Positions 1 to 8,650 are shown, counted from the stretch's first letter. The stretch is 45,295 nt of DNA from Bacteroidota bacterium (GCA_024762835.1 JANTGP010000005.1:1-45295); one strand, 5' to 3'. Notes: generated from the sequence alone by a model not told the origin. Made by a program: numbers and translations.

Positions 1-288
1 CAATCTGTGAACGTGCTTTGTTGTTTCAGATTCTTTATATTCAGAAAAAGACAATGTCCAATTTAAATCATCTCCTAATTTATCTTTCCACCGTTCTTCT
101 TTTGTTTTATTATTTTATTGATAATACTCCAATAAGTCTTCTTTAAAAACTTGTGTATTTCCATTATCTCCAATCTTAGACACTCTTCCATATTGGATTA
201 AGTATGAAATATTTGAAGTCGTTACCTTTTTTTTTAGGTAATTTGTTGCCCATTTACTGGCTTCCTTTATTGTTAATAATTCTGGCAT
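1..288 (-). pseudogene. DNA methyltransferase, N-terminal part, interrupted by an in-frame TAA; 3' part outside window
   Basis: Reading leftwards from an ATG at 288-286, an open frame of 57 codons (starts MPELLTIKEASKWATNYL, contains NISYLIQYGRVSKIGDNG) ends at a TAA at 117-115. Exactly the same frame then continues open for 38 codons to the window edge (contains DDLNWTLSF and ends ETTKHVHRL). The two halves together look like the N-terminus of a known type of DNA methyltransferase that starts with a small helix-turn-helix segment and continues into a KHVHRLHPYKGKF-like stretch before the catalytic domain. This family match is from memory, and the catalytic motifs lie outside the window. The ATG overlaps the stop of the upstream XRE gene by one base (TAATG), which implies coupled translation. 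A run of nine A's in the coding strand (235-227) is a possible slippage site, though the frame is intact across it. The gene is either a nonsense pseudogene or affected by a sequencing error; restart at a later codon is also possible. Confidence 0.62.
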
Positions 289-614
289 TAGAAATTAAAT
301 TTTGACTGTGTTAAATTCTTTTGTTTTAAGTACTCAATTTTTTGTTCGGCTAAAACAAAAACTTCATTGTTGCAATTCGTCGCGTAAAGTTTTTTGGCAA
401 TAAAATCACTGTAAAATTCTGCTTTGAGTATCGCTAAGTCAAGTTTAAATGTCATTGCTAATTTTTCTAAACGTTTTTCATCAAACTCACGTTTCCCATT
501 TTCAATTTTACTTAAATTTGCAGAATCTAAATCAAGTTTAGCCGCAAGTTGAGTTAAGGTTAACTCGTTTTCATTTCGTAGTTTTCTTATATATTCTCCA
601 AATGTTTCTTTCAT
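288..614 (-). CDS. XRE-family (C-protein-like) helix-turn-helix regulator
   Basis: The product is a 108-residue DNA-binding protein. Residues about 5-60 form a Cro/C1-type helix-turn-helix (EYIRKLRNENELTLTQLAAK, then LSKIENGKREF), followed by a short tail of unknown function. The frame can be extended upstream to a TTG at 650. That TTG lies inside a consensus Bacteroidetes -7 promoter element (TATATTTG, 655-648), so transcripts would start downstream of it; the ATG at 614 is therefore the better start. The gene is followed with a 1-base overlap by a methyltransferase frame, the usual order for a controller protein of a restriction-modification system. It probably represses or tunes its own operon through the palindrome at 634-650. 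That role is inferred from context. Confidence 0.85.
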   Translation of the reverse strand: MKETFGEYIRKLRNENELTLTQLAAKLDLDSANLSKIENGKREFDEKRLEKLAMTFKLDLAILKAEFYSDFIAKKLYATNCNNEVFVLAEQKIEYLKQKNLTQSKFNF

Positions 615-633
615 TTGACTTTTTATTTTTGAC

Positions 634-655
634 TTGTCAATATTTGACAAATATA
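634..655 (-). promoter_or_regulatory. Promoter -7 element with overlapping perfect palindrome (candidate XRE operator)
   Basis: On the minus strand TATATTTG (655-648) fits the Bacteroidetes -7 consensus TAnnTTTG. Overlapping it is a perfect 7-bp inverted repeat, TTGTCAA-TAT-TTGACAA (634-650). Further TTTGAC copies occur at about 614-619 and 628-633. A regulator binding here would cover the promoter of its own gene. No convincing -33 box was found. Confidence 0.55.
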
Positions 656-1044
656 CATTAATTTTTTAACTTAATTTGTTTGGTGGTGAAAATTTTACTC
701 TTTTATTTTTTCAAGGTTGGGTTTTGTGTGATAGCAAAAAATAAATGTGTAGAATGTGCTGTGGGCTTTAGATATTCTCTTGTAGCAAATTTATCATTCT
801 GTTTCCTTTATCCTTATTATTACCAACAGCGGTCCCTCTATAAACCGCCACAATTTACTAAATATTGGCTCAAAATAAGGCTTTTTATGCTATTATCTTT
901 ATTTGTTACCAGATTTCATAGTTAAATTTATTGCACTTATCAACTCTAAATGAGATTTAGTGGTTCGATATATAAAACCGGAATTTGTTCTTTAAGTATT
1001 CTTGATAAATTGTTTTAACTTTGATAAAATTTAATTGTTGAAAT
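656..1044. other. Intergenic region, no supported gene
   Basis: About 390 bases separate the XRE gene from the histidine kinase. A plus-strand frame at 680-925 has no recognisable domain, a composition typical of random AT-rich DNA and no good start context. A weak hairpin (GCGGT...ACCGC) lies near 829-850. The right end contains the probable promoter of the two-component operon. Confidence 0.5.
1016..1023 (+). promoter_or_regulatory. Candidate -7 promoter element of the histidine kinase operon
   Basis: TAACTTTG matches TAnnTTTG and lies 21 bases before the kinase ATG, giving a short leader. A TTTG at 984-987 could be a -33 box, but the spacing of 28 is long. Confidence 0.4.
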
Positions 1045-2088
1045 ATGAAATTTACTTCACCCAAAAGTATGGCTTTGTTTTTGGCAACTGTATTTGCCAT
1101 ATTAACAGTTGCTATTACTTGTATATTCAGTTTTACCGAGCTTTCAGGCGTATTAGAACTTTGGATAATTTATGTGCTTTCAATGTTTATTATCTTTTAT
1201 ATTATCATCTATTACGCATTTTATAATTTTATTATCCAAAAAATAAATCCTATTTATAAAACTATCTACAAAACAAATATATCAAAAAGCGAGCTACTTG
1301 AGAAGCTTGAAAGTCGCGATATTTTTACAGCTGTAGAACAGGATGTTGACACATGGGCTCAAAATAAAACAAGCGAGATAATACAATTACAAAAACTTGC
1401 CAATTACAGGAAAGAGTTTTTGGGCAATGTCTCACACGAGCTTCGTACACCTGTTTTTGCAATTCAAGGTTATATTTCAACTTTGCTTGACGGAGGAATA
1501 GAGGATGAAAGTATAAACACCAGATATCTTGAAAAAAGTGATAAAAATATAAATCGTATGATAACAATAATTAACGATTTGGAAACTATCTCTAAGTTAG
1601 AAACATCTGAATTACAGTTGGACTTTTCTGATTTCGACATTGTTCAGTTAATTAAAGAAGTGTTTGATATGCATGAGGTTCAAGCCGCTAATAAAAATAT
1701 TAGCTTAAGCTTTAAAAAAGCAATTCACAAGGAAATAATGGTAAATGCAAATCGTGAAAAAATATATAATGTATTGTCGAATCTGATAATAAATTCGATT
1801 AAGTACGGAAAAGAAACCGGCCATACAACTGTTGATATCATGGATATGGATAAAAACCTGCTGATTGAAATTGAAGACAATGGAATTGGGATTGATAATA
1901 ACGATGTCCCGAGAATATTCGAGCGTTTTTTCAGGGTAGACAAAAGTCGCTCAAGAGAGGCAGGTGGCACCGGATTAGGATTGGCAATTGTTAAACATAT
2001 AATTGAAGCACATAGGCAAACAATAAATTGCCGAAGTAGTCTGGGTAAAGGAAGCTCTTTTGCTTTTACTTTAATGAAATCAAAATAA
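1045..2088 (+). CDS. Sensor histidine kinase, PhoR-like
   Basis: This is a 347-residue membrane kinase. Two hydrophobic helices at about 9-31 and 38-62 anchor it and leave almost no periplasmic loop. The dimerisation/phosphoacceptor domain has SHELRTP with the phosphorylated His131. The ATPase domain has the N box (NLIINSIKYG, about 246-255), the G1 box (EDNGIGI, about 277-283), the F box (IFERFFRVDKSRS) and the G2 box (GGTGLGLAIVKH, about 308-318). It should autophosphorylate and pass the phosphate to the response regulator encoded 18 bases downstream. The layout and sequence are PhoR-like, so phosphate sensing is plausible. A PiT phosphate transporter lies 7 kb away, but no pst/phoU genes are adjacent. 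With so little periplasmic sequence, sensing is probably through the membrane or a partner. Confidence 0.93.
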   Translation: MKFTSPKSMALFLATVFAILTVAITCIFSFTELSGVLELWIIYVLSMFIIFYIIIYYAFYNFIIQKINPIYKTIYKTNISKSELLEKLESRDIFTAVEQDVDTWAQNKTSEIIQLQKLANYRKEFLGNVSHELRTPVFAIQGYISTLLDGGIEDESINTRYLEKSDKNINRMITIINDLETISKLETSELQLDFSDFDIVQLIKEVFDMHEVQAANKNISLSFKKAIHKEIMVNANREKIYNVLSNLIINSIKYGKETGHTTVDIMDMDKNLLIEIEDNGIGIDNNDVPRIFERFFRVDKSRSREAGGTGLGLAIVKHIIEAHRQTINCRSSLGKGSSFAFTLMKSK

Positions 2089-2106
2089 ATTAAACAAATA
2101 CTATAA

Positions 2107-2808
2107 ATGGAAAAGGCAAAACAAAAAATACTAATTGTAGATGATGAGCCTGATATTATTGAGTTTTTAAAGTATAACTTAAAAAAGGAAGGTTATAAGG
2201 TTTTTTCTGCCAGCAATGGCATAGAAGCAATTGAAATTGCGTCGAAAAAACTGCCTCAGTTAATAATTCTCGACCTTATGATGCCCGGGATTGACGGACT
2301 GGAAACCTGCGAACGAATACGAAACATTCCGAAATTATCAAACGTTCTTATTACTTTTCTGTCAGCCCGTGGCGAAGATTATTCTCAAATCGCGGGTTTT
2401 GAAAAAGGTGCCGACGATTATATAACAAAACCCATTAAACCAAAACTTTTAGTTAGCCGCATAAAAGCCTTGTTAAAACGATATAACAATAAAGCCACTG
2501 ATTCGAGCAGTTTAAAAACTATTAAAATAGAAGATCTGATTATCGACAGGGAAAAATATTCGGTAATAAAAAGCGGCACTCTTGTTCAGTTACCAAAAAA
2601 AGAATTTGAGCTTTTGGTTTTATTAGCCTCAGCTTCGGGAAAGGTATTTGACAGAGATGAGATATTTTCAAAAATTTGGGGTGACGATATAATAGTCGGC
2701 GAACGGACAATTGATGTACATATAAGGAAACTAAGAGAGAAAATTGGCGATGAGTATATAAGCACGGTTAAAGGAGTAGGATATAAATTCATGAAAATTT
2801 CGAAATAA
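2107..2808 (+). CDS. OmpR/PhoB-family response regulator
   Basis: The product is a 233-residue two-domain regulator. The receiver domain (about 7-120) has the acidic pair Asp12/Asp13 (VDDEPD), the phosphorylated Asp56 (ILDLMMPGIDG) and the conserved Lys108 (ITKPIKP). The C-terminal winged helix (about 135-230) has the typical LPKKEFELLVLLA and TIDVHIRKLREKIG segments. It is the partner of the kinase encoded immediately upstream and would bind promoter DNA when phosphorylated. The PhoB-type assignment rests on overall similarity and the PhoR-like partner; the target genes are not shown by the sequence. Confidence 0.94.
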   Translation: MEKAKQKILIVDDEPDIIEFLKYNLKKEGYKVFSASNGIEAIEIASKKLPQLIILDLMMPGIDGLETCERIRNIPKLSNVLITFLSARGEDYSQIAGFEKGADDYITKPIKPKLLVSRIKALLKRYNNKATDSSSLKTIKIEDLIIDREKYSVIKSGTLVQLPKKEFELLVLLASASGKVFDRDEIFSKIWGDDIIVGERTIDVHIRKLREKIGDEYISTVKGVGYKFMKISK

Positions 2809-2884
2809 TACTTTTTCTTAAGTTGCCGACATAAACATAATGCCGTAAAATTTGTTGTTAACTAACAGCAAATAAAAAACAACT

Positions 2885-3319
2885 ATGGCAAGAATTGCAT
2901 CATGTCCGATATCATATGATTTAGTTAATGAGAAATTAACCAGAATATACTCAGCTTTTACTTTTGTATCATTACTTATTTACGTTGTAACACCATTTAA
3001 ATGGTTTCTTCTTATAAGTGCATTTGACTTTATTATAAGAGTTACTTTAGGTGTGAAATACAGTCCGGTATGTTTCTTTATCAGAAAATCTTTACTTTTA
3101 TTAAATACTAAGCCTCATCTTGTAAATGCAGGGCCTAAAAAGTTTGCTGCAAAAATTGGTTTGGCTTTTACTGTTTCCATGTCGGCAGTTTATATATTGA
3201 ATATGCCTGAGATTATTGGTTCTGTACTTGGCGTTTTTTCTCTTATTGCAGTTGGAGCCGAGGTGTTTTTTAAATATTGTATTGCATGCAAGATATATAG
3301 TTGGTTTGTGAAATCTTAA
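2885..3319 (+). CDS. DUF4395 family membrane protein
   Basis: This 144-residue protein has about four hydrophobic helices (roughly 22-38, 40-55, 90-108 and 110-128). The N-terminal CPI followed by VNEKLTR, and the C-terminal CIACKIYSWF, are the hallmarks of DUF4395. Its cysteine pair (KYCIAC) is conserved in the family and suggests redox or thiol chemistry, but no function is established. It stands alone, 76 bases after the response regulator and 136 bases before hflX, and could be read from the upstream operon. Confidence 0.8.
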   Translation: MARIASCPISYDLVNEKLTRIYSAFTFVSLLIYVVTPFKWFLLISAFDFIIRVTLGVKYSPVCFFIRKSLLLLNTKPHLVNAGPKKFAAKIGLAFTVSMSAVYILNMPEIIGSVLGVFSLIAVGAEVFFKYCIACKIYSWFVKS

Positions 3320-3428
3320 TCCAATGAATATTTGTTTTTCATAAGGTGGGTTGTATGTGTTTTCATTATTCCTTTTTTTTTCCAAATATCAAACAAATCA
3401 CTTGTAACAATTTATTCGCTATTTCTTA

Positions 3429-3436
3429 TATATTTG
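3429..3436 (+). promoter_or_regulatory. Candidate -7 promoter element of hflX
   Basis: TATATTTG fits TAnnTTTG and lies 19 bases before the hflX ATG. A TTG at 3402-3404 is a possible but rather distant -33 element. Confidence 0.45.
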
Positions 3437-3455
3437 CCGAAATTGAAAATTAATT

Positions 3456-4646
3456 ATGTCGGGATACTTAACATCAAAAGAACAAGAGAAAGTTGTACTT
3501 GTTGGAATTATTACACAAACGCAAAAAGAGCAACAGGTAAAAGAATATTTGGACGAACTATCGTTTTTAACCGAAACGGCTAATGGGATAGTTGTTAAAA
3601 CATTTGTTCAAAAGCTTGAGTTTTCTAACCCCAGATATTTTGTAGGACCGGGCAAACTCGATGAAATAGCCGAGTATATTAAAGTTCATGAAATAGACAC
3701 TTTAATTTTTGACGACGAGCTGACAGCAACACAAATACGTAATATTGAGACAAAAGTAGAATGTAAATTACTTGACAGAACGAATCTTATTCTTGATATC
3801 TTTGCTCAAAGAGCACGTACGGCACATGCAAAAGTACAGGTTGAACTTGCTCAATATCAATACCTGTTGCCACGTCTTACCAGAATGTGGACTCACCTCG
3901 AAAGACAACGTGGAGGAATTGGTTTAAGAGGTCCGGGCGAAACTGAGATCGAAACCGACCGCCGGATAATAAGAGATAAGATAAGCAAACTGAAAAGTCA
4001 GCTTAAACGTATTGATAAGCAAATAGCCAATCAGCGTAACAATCGTAGTGGATTGGTTTCCGTTGCCTTGGTTGGGTACACAAATGTTGGCAAATCGACA
4101 ATTATGAATATGCTTAGCAAATCGGATGTATTTGCCGAAAACAAACTTTTTGCAACACTCGACACAACGGTAAGGAAAGTTGTTATTGAAAATTTGCCTT
4201 TCTTGCTAATTGATACAGTAGGTTTTATACGTAAGCTGCCACACGGGATTGTTGAGTCTTTTAAATCAACTCTCGATGAGGTACGAACAGCTGATATTCT
4301 TTTACATGTTGTGGATATTTCTCACTCTAACTTTGAAGAGCAAATTGATGTTGTAAACCGCACTCTTCAAGAAATCGACTCAGCAGATAAACCACTTTAT
4401 ATGGTTTTTAATAAGATAGATGCATTCAGCTATGTGAATAAAGATGAAGATGATTTATCGCCTAAGCTAAGAGAAAATTACAGTCTTGACGAATTAAAAA
4501 ACAGCTGGATGGCAAAAAGCAACGAAGTAAGTATTTTTATCTCGGCAAAACAAAAAACCAATTTAGCAGAATTCAGAGATACTATATACCAACATGTTAA
4601 AAAGATTCATATTAAAAGATATCCTTACGAGAACTTTTTGTATTAA
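3456..4646 (+). CDS. hflX: GTPase HflX
   Basis: HflX is a ribosome-associated GTPase that rescues or splits stalled 70S ribosomes under stress. This 396-residue protein has the N-terminal nucleotide-binding domain with the glycine-rich GGIGLRGPGETEIETDRR signature (about 153-170) and a coiled linker. The G domain follows, with G1 GYTNVGKST (about 207-215), G3 DTVGF and G4 NKID. The length is normal for Bacteroidetes HflX. Its stop codon TAA (4644-4646) shares bases with the stop of the convergent HU/SPOR gene, so the two coding regions overlap by 4 bases. A promoter-like TATATTTG precedes it. Confidence 0.96.
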   Translation: MSGYLTSKEQEKVVLVGIITQTQKEQQVKEYLDELSFLTETANGIVVKTFVQKLEFSNPRYFVGPGKLDEIAEYIKVHEIDTLIFDDELTATQIRNIETKVECKLLDRTNLILDIFAQRARTAHAKVQVELAQYQYLLPRLTRMWTHLERQRGGIGLRGPGETEIETDRRIIRDKISKLKSQLKRIDKQIANQRNNRSGLVSVALVGYTNVGKSTIMNMLSKSDVFAENKLFATLDTTVRKVVIENLPFLLIDTVGFIRKLPHGIVESFKSTLDEVRTADILLHVVDISHSNFEEQIDVVNRTLQEIDSADKPLYMVFNKIDAFSYVNKDEDDLSPKLRENYSLDELKNSWMAKSNEVSIFISAKQKTNLAEFRDTIYQHVKKIHIKRYPYENFLY

Positions 4647-5776
4647 TCCATGGGGTAATATAAATACCATGCACTTTTTTTCTTCGATTTAAGATTTTCT
4701 AGTTCTTTCAAAGCAGCTTCTTTTGTTTCATAAGAGCCGTACGATACACGAAAGTGTCCGTTTTTTTCATTTATAATTTTTGATTCGTAACCCTGAGCTT
4801 TAAGCTTGGCAACATACTTATCTGCAACCTTCTTGCTGTTGCAACTTGCAGCAATAAGATGGAAAGGCTTGGGAACAGCTTTTTCAATTATCTCAGACTT
4901 ATTTTCATTGCTGTTTACTATCGAATCACTATCTTCTACTATGTTTTCTGAGCTGCTTTCTCTTTGTTCAGTATCCTCAACCAAAGTGTCCTTTTCTGTT
5001 AGTTCAGAATTTATGTTTTTTGCTATTCCGGCAGGGGTATTTGTTTCAGGTGAATTATTAAGGTTTACGGATTTGTCATGATTAACAGCCTTATTATTTG
5101 CACTATCGCTTAGCCGGTTGCCATTAAAGAATCCGGCAAGATATAAAGCGGTAATTACCAAAATAACAAATAAAAGAATACTGAATATCCATTTCCCTTT
5201 TGACGATTTGCTGTCCTTATTACCAATCTCCACTTCATGCCTAACCGGTGCTTCGGCCTTGGTAAAAACTTTTTCTTCTTTTTTCTTTTCAACAACCGGC
5301 CTTGGCTCTTTCTTATCTTCGGCTTTGACAGAAACTTCTTCCTTTGGCAAAACACCTTCAGCCGATGAACTTATTACAGTAGACTTCTTTGGTTTAGATA
5401 CATCTTTTTTATTATCACCATATCCTGTTTTACCAATTTCTTGAGAAAACCTAATAACAGCTTTGTCGTCAGTGAATAATTTGCCCACACCATCAATAAT
5501 ATAAAAACCTTTATCTTTTAGCTGAGAATTTATTTCCTGAATAAAGTCATTTACAATATTACCGGCTTGAAGCTTGTTGATTTTTTGCTTTTGTGCAATA
5601 TAATCAATTAAAACACCATCATTAAATTTAAGAAAATCGTTAAATGAAATAGTAATATTCTGGCCACTATCCGCATTGCTGATTTTTGCTTTATCTTTTA
5701 TTAAAAAAGCTCCAAAATTCGGAATAATTACTCTGCTGTGTTTCTGTAATAATTCATAAATATAATTGCGTTCCAT
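4643..5776 (-). CDS. HU-CCDC81 and SPOR domain protein
   Basis: This 377-residue protein is of a type typical of Bacteroidetes. Residues 1-110 form a HU/CCDC81-like domain (SRVIIPNFGAFLIKDKAK, later GFYIIDGVGKLF). A charged, low-complexity linker (about 120-190) is followed by one membrane helix (about 196-216), an acidic, Asn/Ser-rich periplasmic linker and a C-terminal SPOR domain (last ~75 residues). SPOR domains bind denuded septal peptidoglycan, while the HU-like domain would stay in the cytoplasm, so the protein may link the division site or cell wall to nucleoid or cytoplasmic partners. That role is inference. It is convergent with hflX and 39 bases downstream of a lipoprotein gene on the same strand. 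Confidence 0.9.
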   Translation of the reverse strand: MERNYIYELLQKHSRVIIPNFGAFLIKDKAKISNADSGQNITISFNDFLKFNDGVLIDYIAQKQKINKLQAGNIVNDFIQEINSQLKDKGFYIIDGVGKLFTDDKAVIRFSQEIGKTGYGDNKKDVSKPKKSTVISSSAEGVLPKEEVSVKAEDKKEPRPVVEKKKEEKVFTKAEAPVRHEVEIGNKDSKSSKGKWIFSILLFVILVITALYLAGFFNGNRLSDSANNKAVNHDKSVNLNNSPETNTPAGIAKNINSELTEKDTLVEDTEQRESSSENIVEDSDSIVNSNENKSEIIEKAVPKPFHLIAASCNSKKVADKYVAKLKAQGYESKIINEKNGHFRVSYGSYETKEAALKELENLKSKKKSAWYLYYPMD

Positions 5777-5815
5777 TTCAATAAAATTTTAAATAACCGG
5801 TATAAAAAGCTAAAA

Positions 5816-6361
5816 CTATTTTTCTTTAAGTTGTAAACTCAGGATTGTATCTTTAAGTTGATTCATATCGCCGGAAACAAGTTTATAAAGTTCAATTTTT
5901 TCATCAATCCATTCTTCGCTTTGCATAAAATCACTATCCAATTTTTCGAGTATGCTTTTTTCTGTCAAATAGTAGTTGTTATACAACGAGTCTGTTAAAA
6001 GCTTTTCGTCAACATCATGTCTTAATGCCTCTAACTGATGTTTGGAATAAGTTAGTTCCTTCTGAAAAGAACTGTATTTACTTAAAAACTTCCTGCAAGC
6101 TTTATTTATTGCTGAAGCATATTCCATGTTTTTAATAAGCTTATTTCTTTTAAACCTGTGAGTAGTTTTCTTATAAACCTTAATTATTTCATTGGTATTG
6201 TCGTAAATATGACTTATAGAGTCAATATTAATCTTAACCAAATTAATATTAAGACTGTCAATTACTCCAATCAAACTATCAATTTTTTGAACTCTTATTT
6301 CGGTTTTCTTATCTGTACATGAAATAAGTGTGAGTAATAATAAAATTGTCAGTATTCTCAT
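5816..6361 (-). CDS. Small coiled-coil lipoprotein, function unknown
   Basis: The 181-residue product begins with a lipoprotein signal (LTLISC lipobox, lipidated Cys15). The rest is highly charged and predicted mostly helical, with likely coiled-coil stretches (about 25-60 and 95-170). No domain is recognised. It probably sits on the periplasmic side of a membrane. It is upstream of and co-oriented with the HU/SPOR gene (39-base gap), so the two are probably one transcript and may act together at the cell envelope. Confidence 0.72.
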   Translation of the reverse strand: MRILTILLLLTLISCTDKKTEIRVQKIDSLIGVIDSLNINLVKINIDSISHIYDNTNEIIKVYKKTTHRFKRNKLIKNMEYASAINKACRKFLSKYSSFQKELTYSKHQLEALRHDVDEKLLTDSLYNNYYLTEKSILEKLDSDFMQSEEWIDEKIELYKLVSGDMNQLKDTILSLQLKEK

Positions 6362-6699
6362 TTATTTGTCAATTATGAAATTTACTTAAAAGCTGCTTCA
6401 TCAATGTGATATTAATTCCCGATAATATAAAAAAAAGTTGAATTTTAAAAGTTTTAAATCTCTGAAAATATTTTAGTCCTTTAACAAAGTTCACAAATAA
6501 CATTTTACTAATTGTGACAATTGAGTTACAGCACAAGATTCAGAGTGTTTTATAAATTTTTCTATCATTACCAAAATCAATTTACTAAATTAAGCCTAAT
6601 TTTTATATATTAGTGCAAATTTTTTTAAAATAAGAGAAAGCGTATTTATTATTGAGAAAATTATAGGGCAAATAGTAAATCCATGAATTAATACAGCAC
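6362..6699. other. Intergenic region between divergent genes, no gene seen
   Basis: These 338 very AT-rich bases lie between the divergent lipoprotein gene and lpxK and must carry both promoters. No TAnnTTTG element at a suitable distance, RNA gene or convincing repeat was recognised. Confidence 0.5.
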
Positions 6700-7827
6700 A
6701 TGAATAAAGAGAAAAGTTTTATAATAAAAATACTCTTATATCCTCTTTCAATCTTATACGGGATAGGCGTTTCGTTACGAAACAGATTTTTCGATTATAA
6801 TATTTTTTTCCATTCAAAAGAGTTTGCAATACCTATAATCTCGGTTGGAAACATTACTGTTGGAGGAACAGGCAAAACTCCTCATATTGAATATTTGATT
6901 TCGATATTAAAAAATGAATGTAAAATAGCCACACTAAGCAGGGGCTATAAAAGATCGACAAAAGGCTTTTATCTTGCAAATGAAAGTTCAACGGTATATG
7001 ATATTGGCGATGAACCAAAGCAGATAAAGCACAAGTTCCCTAAAATTGATGTTGCAGTTGATGCAAATAGAATACATGGAATAAACCAATTGCTCGAAAA
7101 GGGAAATCCTGAGCTAAACACTATTTTACTTGATGATGCATATCAACACAGGTATGTAAAACCGGGTTTATCAATATTGCTAATTGACTATACACAGCCA
7201 ATGTTTAATGATAAGCTACTTCCTCTTGGAAGACTTAGAGAAGACAGGCATGAAAAAAGAAGAGCCAATATTATTATTATTACAAAAACACCTAATGATA
7301 TAAGACCTATTAGCAAGCGAATATTAATGAAAAATTTAAAACTGTTTCCTTATCAAACTCTTTATTTTACAAGCCTGAAATATGAACCATTAAAACATTT
7401 GTTTGATGCGGCAAAAGATGAAGCGGCCAATAATATAACTCCTAAAGATAATTACAGTATCCTTTATTTATCGGGCATTGCAAGACCCGAACTCCTTAAA
7501 AAGCACCTTGAAAAATACTCTAACGATATTCAAAGCCTGAGATATCCCGACCATTATACATACAAAGTAAAAGATGTAAGTAAAATAATTCAGACTTTCA
7601 TAAATATCAGAAATGATAAAAAAATTATTATTACAACAGAAAAAGACTATATGCGCTTGCTCGATGTTGAAAATATTTCTGAATTAATGAATCTTCCTAT
7701 ATTTTTTGTTCCTTTGAAAATTGAATTTTCGGAAAAAGAAAAAAAAGAATTTGATAACCACATTATTGAATATGTTAGAAAAAATAAAAGAAACAGTAAC
7801 ATTTATAGAGAGCAAAAGAGATTTTAA
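6700..7827 (+). CDS. lpxK: Tetraacyldisaccharide 4'-kinase (lipid A synthesis)
   Basis: LpxK phosphorylates the 4' position of the lipid A disaccharide precursor at the inner membrane. The 375-residue product has an N-terminal hydrophobic segment (about 8-25), the Walker A motif GGTGKT (about 55-60) with the family-typical ISVGNITVGGTGKTPHIEY context, and the LLDDAYQHR segment that corresponds to the DDGFQHR motif. The length fits Bacteroidetes LpxK. Its last 56 bases overlap the start of the purine nucleoside phosphorylase gene in another frame, so the two are translationally linked. Confidence 0.95.
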   Translation: MNKEKSFIIKILLYPLSILYGIGVSLRNRFFDYNIFFHSKEFAIPIISVGNITVGGTGKTPHIEYLISILKNECKIATLSRGYKRSTKGFYLANESSTVYDIGDEPKQIKHKFPKIDVAVDANRIHGINQLLEKGNPELNTILLDDAYQHRYVKPGLSILLIDYTQPMFNDKLLPLGRLREDRHEKRRANIIIITKTPNDIRPISKRILMKNLKLFPYQTLYFTSLKYEPLKHLFDAAKDEAANNITPKDNYSILYLSGIARPELLKKHLEKYSNDIQSLRYPDHYTYKVKDVSKIIQTFINIRNDKKIIITTEKDYMRLLDVENISELMNLPIFFVPLKIEFSEKEKKEFDNHIIEYVRKNKRNSNIYREQKRF

Positions 7828-8587
7828 TGCAAAAATAGGAATAGTTTTAGGCACAGGTTTAGGAGGTCTTGTTAACGAAATAAATATTGAGTATGAACTT
7901 GACTATAAAGACATCCCAAACTTTCCGGTTTCAACCGTTCACGGACATCAGGGAAAATTAATCTATGGTAAACTTGCCGGCAAGTATGTGCTTGCAATGC
8001 AAGGTAGATTTCACTATTACGAAGGCTATTCAATGCAGGAAGTCACATTCCCGATAAGGGTAATGAAATTGCTTGGAATAGAATCGCTGCTTGTTTCAAA
8101 TGCTGCAGGTGGTGTAAACCCCGGTTTTCATGTAGGCGATATGATGATAATTAAAGACCACATTAATCTTTTTGGCAATAACCCTTTGATTGGGAAAAAT
8201 ATTGCTGAACTTGGTACAAGATTTCCTGATATGACAGAGGTGTATGATTCAAAGCTGGTAAACAAAGCTAATGAGATATGCAAAAAACACAACTTCCCTG
8301 TTCAACAGGGTATTTATGCAGGTGTTACAGGTCCAACCTTTGAAACAATTGCCGAATATAAATATATTCATATTATTGGTGCTGATGCTGTTGGGATGTC
8401 AACTGTGCCCGAGGTAATTGTTGCAAAACATATGCAGATGACCTGCTTTGCAATTTCTATTATTTCCGACCTGGGTGTTGGCGATAATGTTGCTGTGGTA
8501 ACACATCAGGAAGTTCTTGATGTTGCAGGTAGTGTTGAGCCAAAAATGACAATACTTTTCAAAGAGCTTATTAGCTTTATTGATTAA
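7772..8587 (+). CDS. punA: Purine nucleoside phosphorylase (PNP-I, PunA type)
   Basis: This enzyme cleaves purine nucleosides with phosphate to base and ribose-1-phosphate (salvage). The ATG at 7772 gives 271 residues starting MLEKIKETVTFIES, the normal start for the family; an upstream ATG at 7721 would add 17 lysine-rich residues that belong only to the lpxK overlap. Seen motifs are the phosphate-binding GIVLGTGLGGL, STVHGHQGKLIYG, SNAAGGVNPGF and the purine-site region VGMSTVPEV. The gene overlaps lpxK by 56 bases. A hairpin terminator follows at 8651-8678. Confidence 0.94.
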   Translation: MLEKIKETVTFIESKRDFNAKIGIVLGTGLGGLVNEINIEYELDYKDIPNFPVSTVHGHQGKLIYGKLAGKYVLAMQGRFHYYEGYSMQEVTFPIRVMKLLGIESLLVSNAAGGVNPGFHVGDMMIIKDHINLFGNNPLIGKNIAELGTRFPDMTEVYDSKLVNKANEICKKHNFPVQQGIYAGVTGPTFETIAEYKYIHIIGADAVGMSTVPEVIVAKHMQMTCFAISIISDLGVGDNVAVVTHQEVLDVAGSVEPKMTILFKELISFID

Positions 8588-8650
8588 AACCGGGTTTTAT
8601 AAGAGAGTTATTAATAATTGCCGCTTAAGCCGTATTATACATAGAAATAG

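Noticed and set aside
829-850. Hairpin GCGGT...ACCGC as a terminator
   Set aside because: Stem of only five pairs and no T-run on either side.
680-925. Plus-strand frame of 81 codons with hydrophobic, aromatic-rich product
   Set aside because: No recognised family, poor start context and random-looking composition; treated as chance frame in AT-rich intergenic DNA.
1045-2808. Naming the two-component genes phoR/phoB outright
   Set aside because: The similarity is real, but no pst or phoU genes are adjacent and many Bacteroidetes pairs look alike, so symbols were withheld.
4643-4646. Overlapping stop codons of hflX and the HU/SPOR gene as a regulatory feature
   Set aside because: Convergent stop sharing is common in compact genomes and shows no extra structure.
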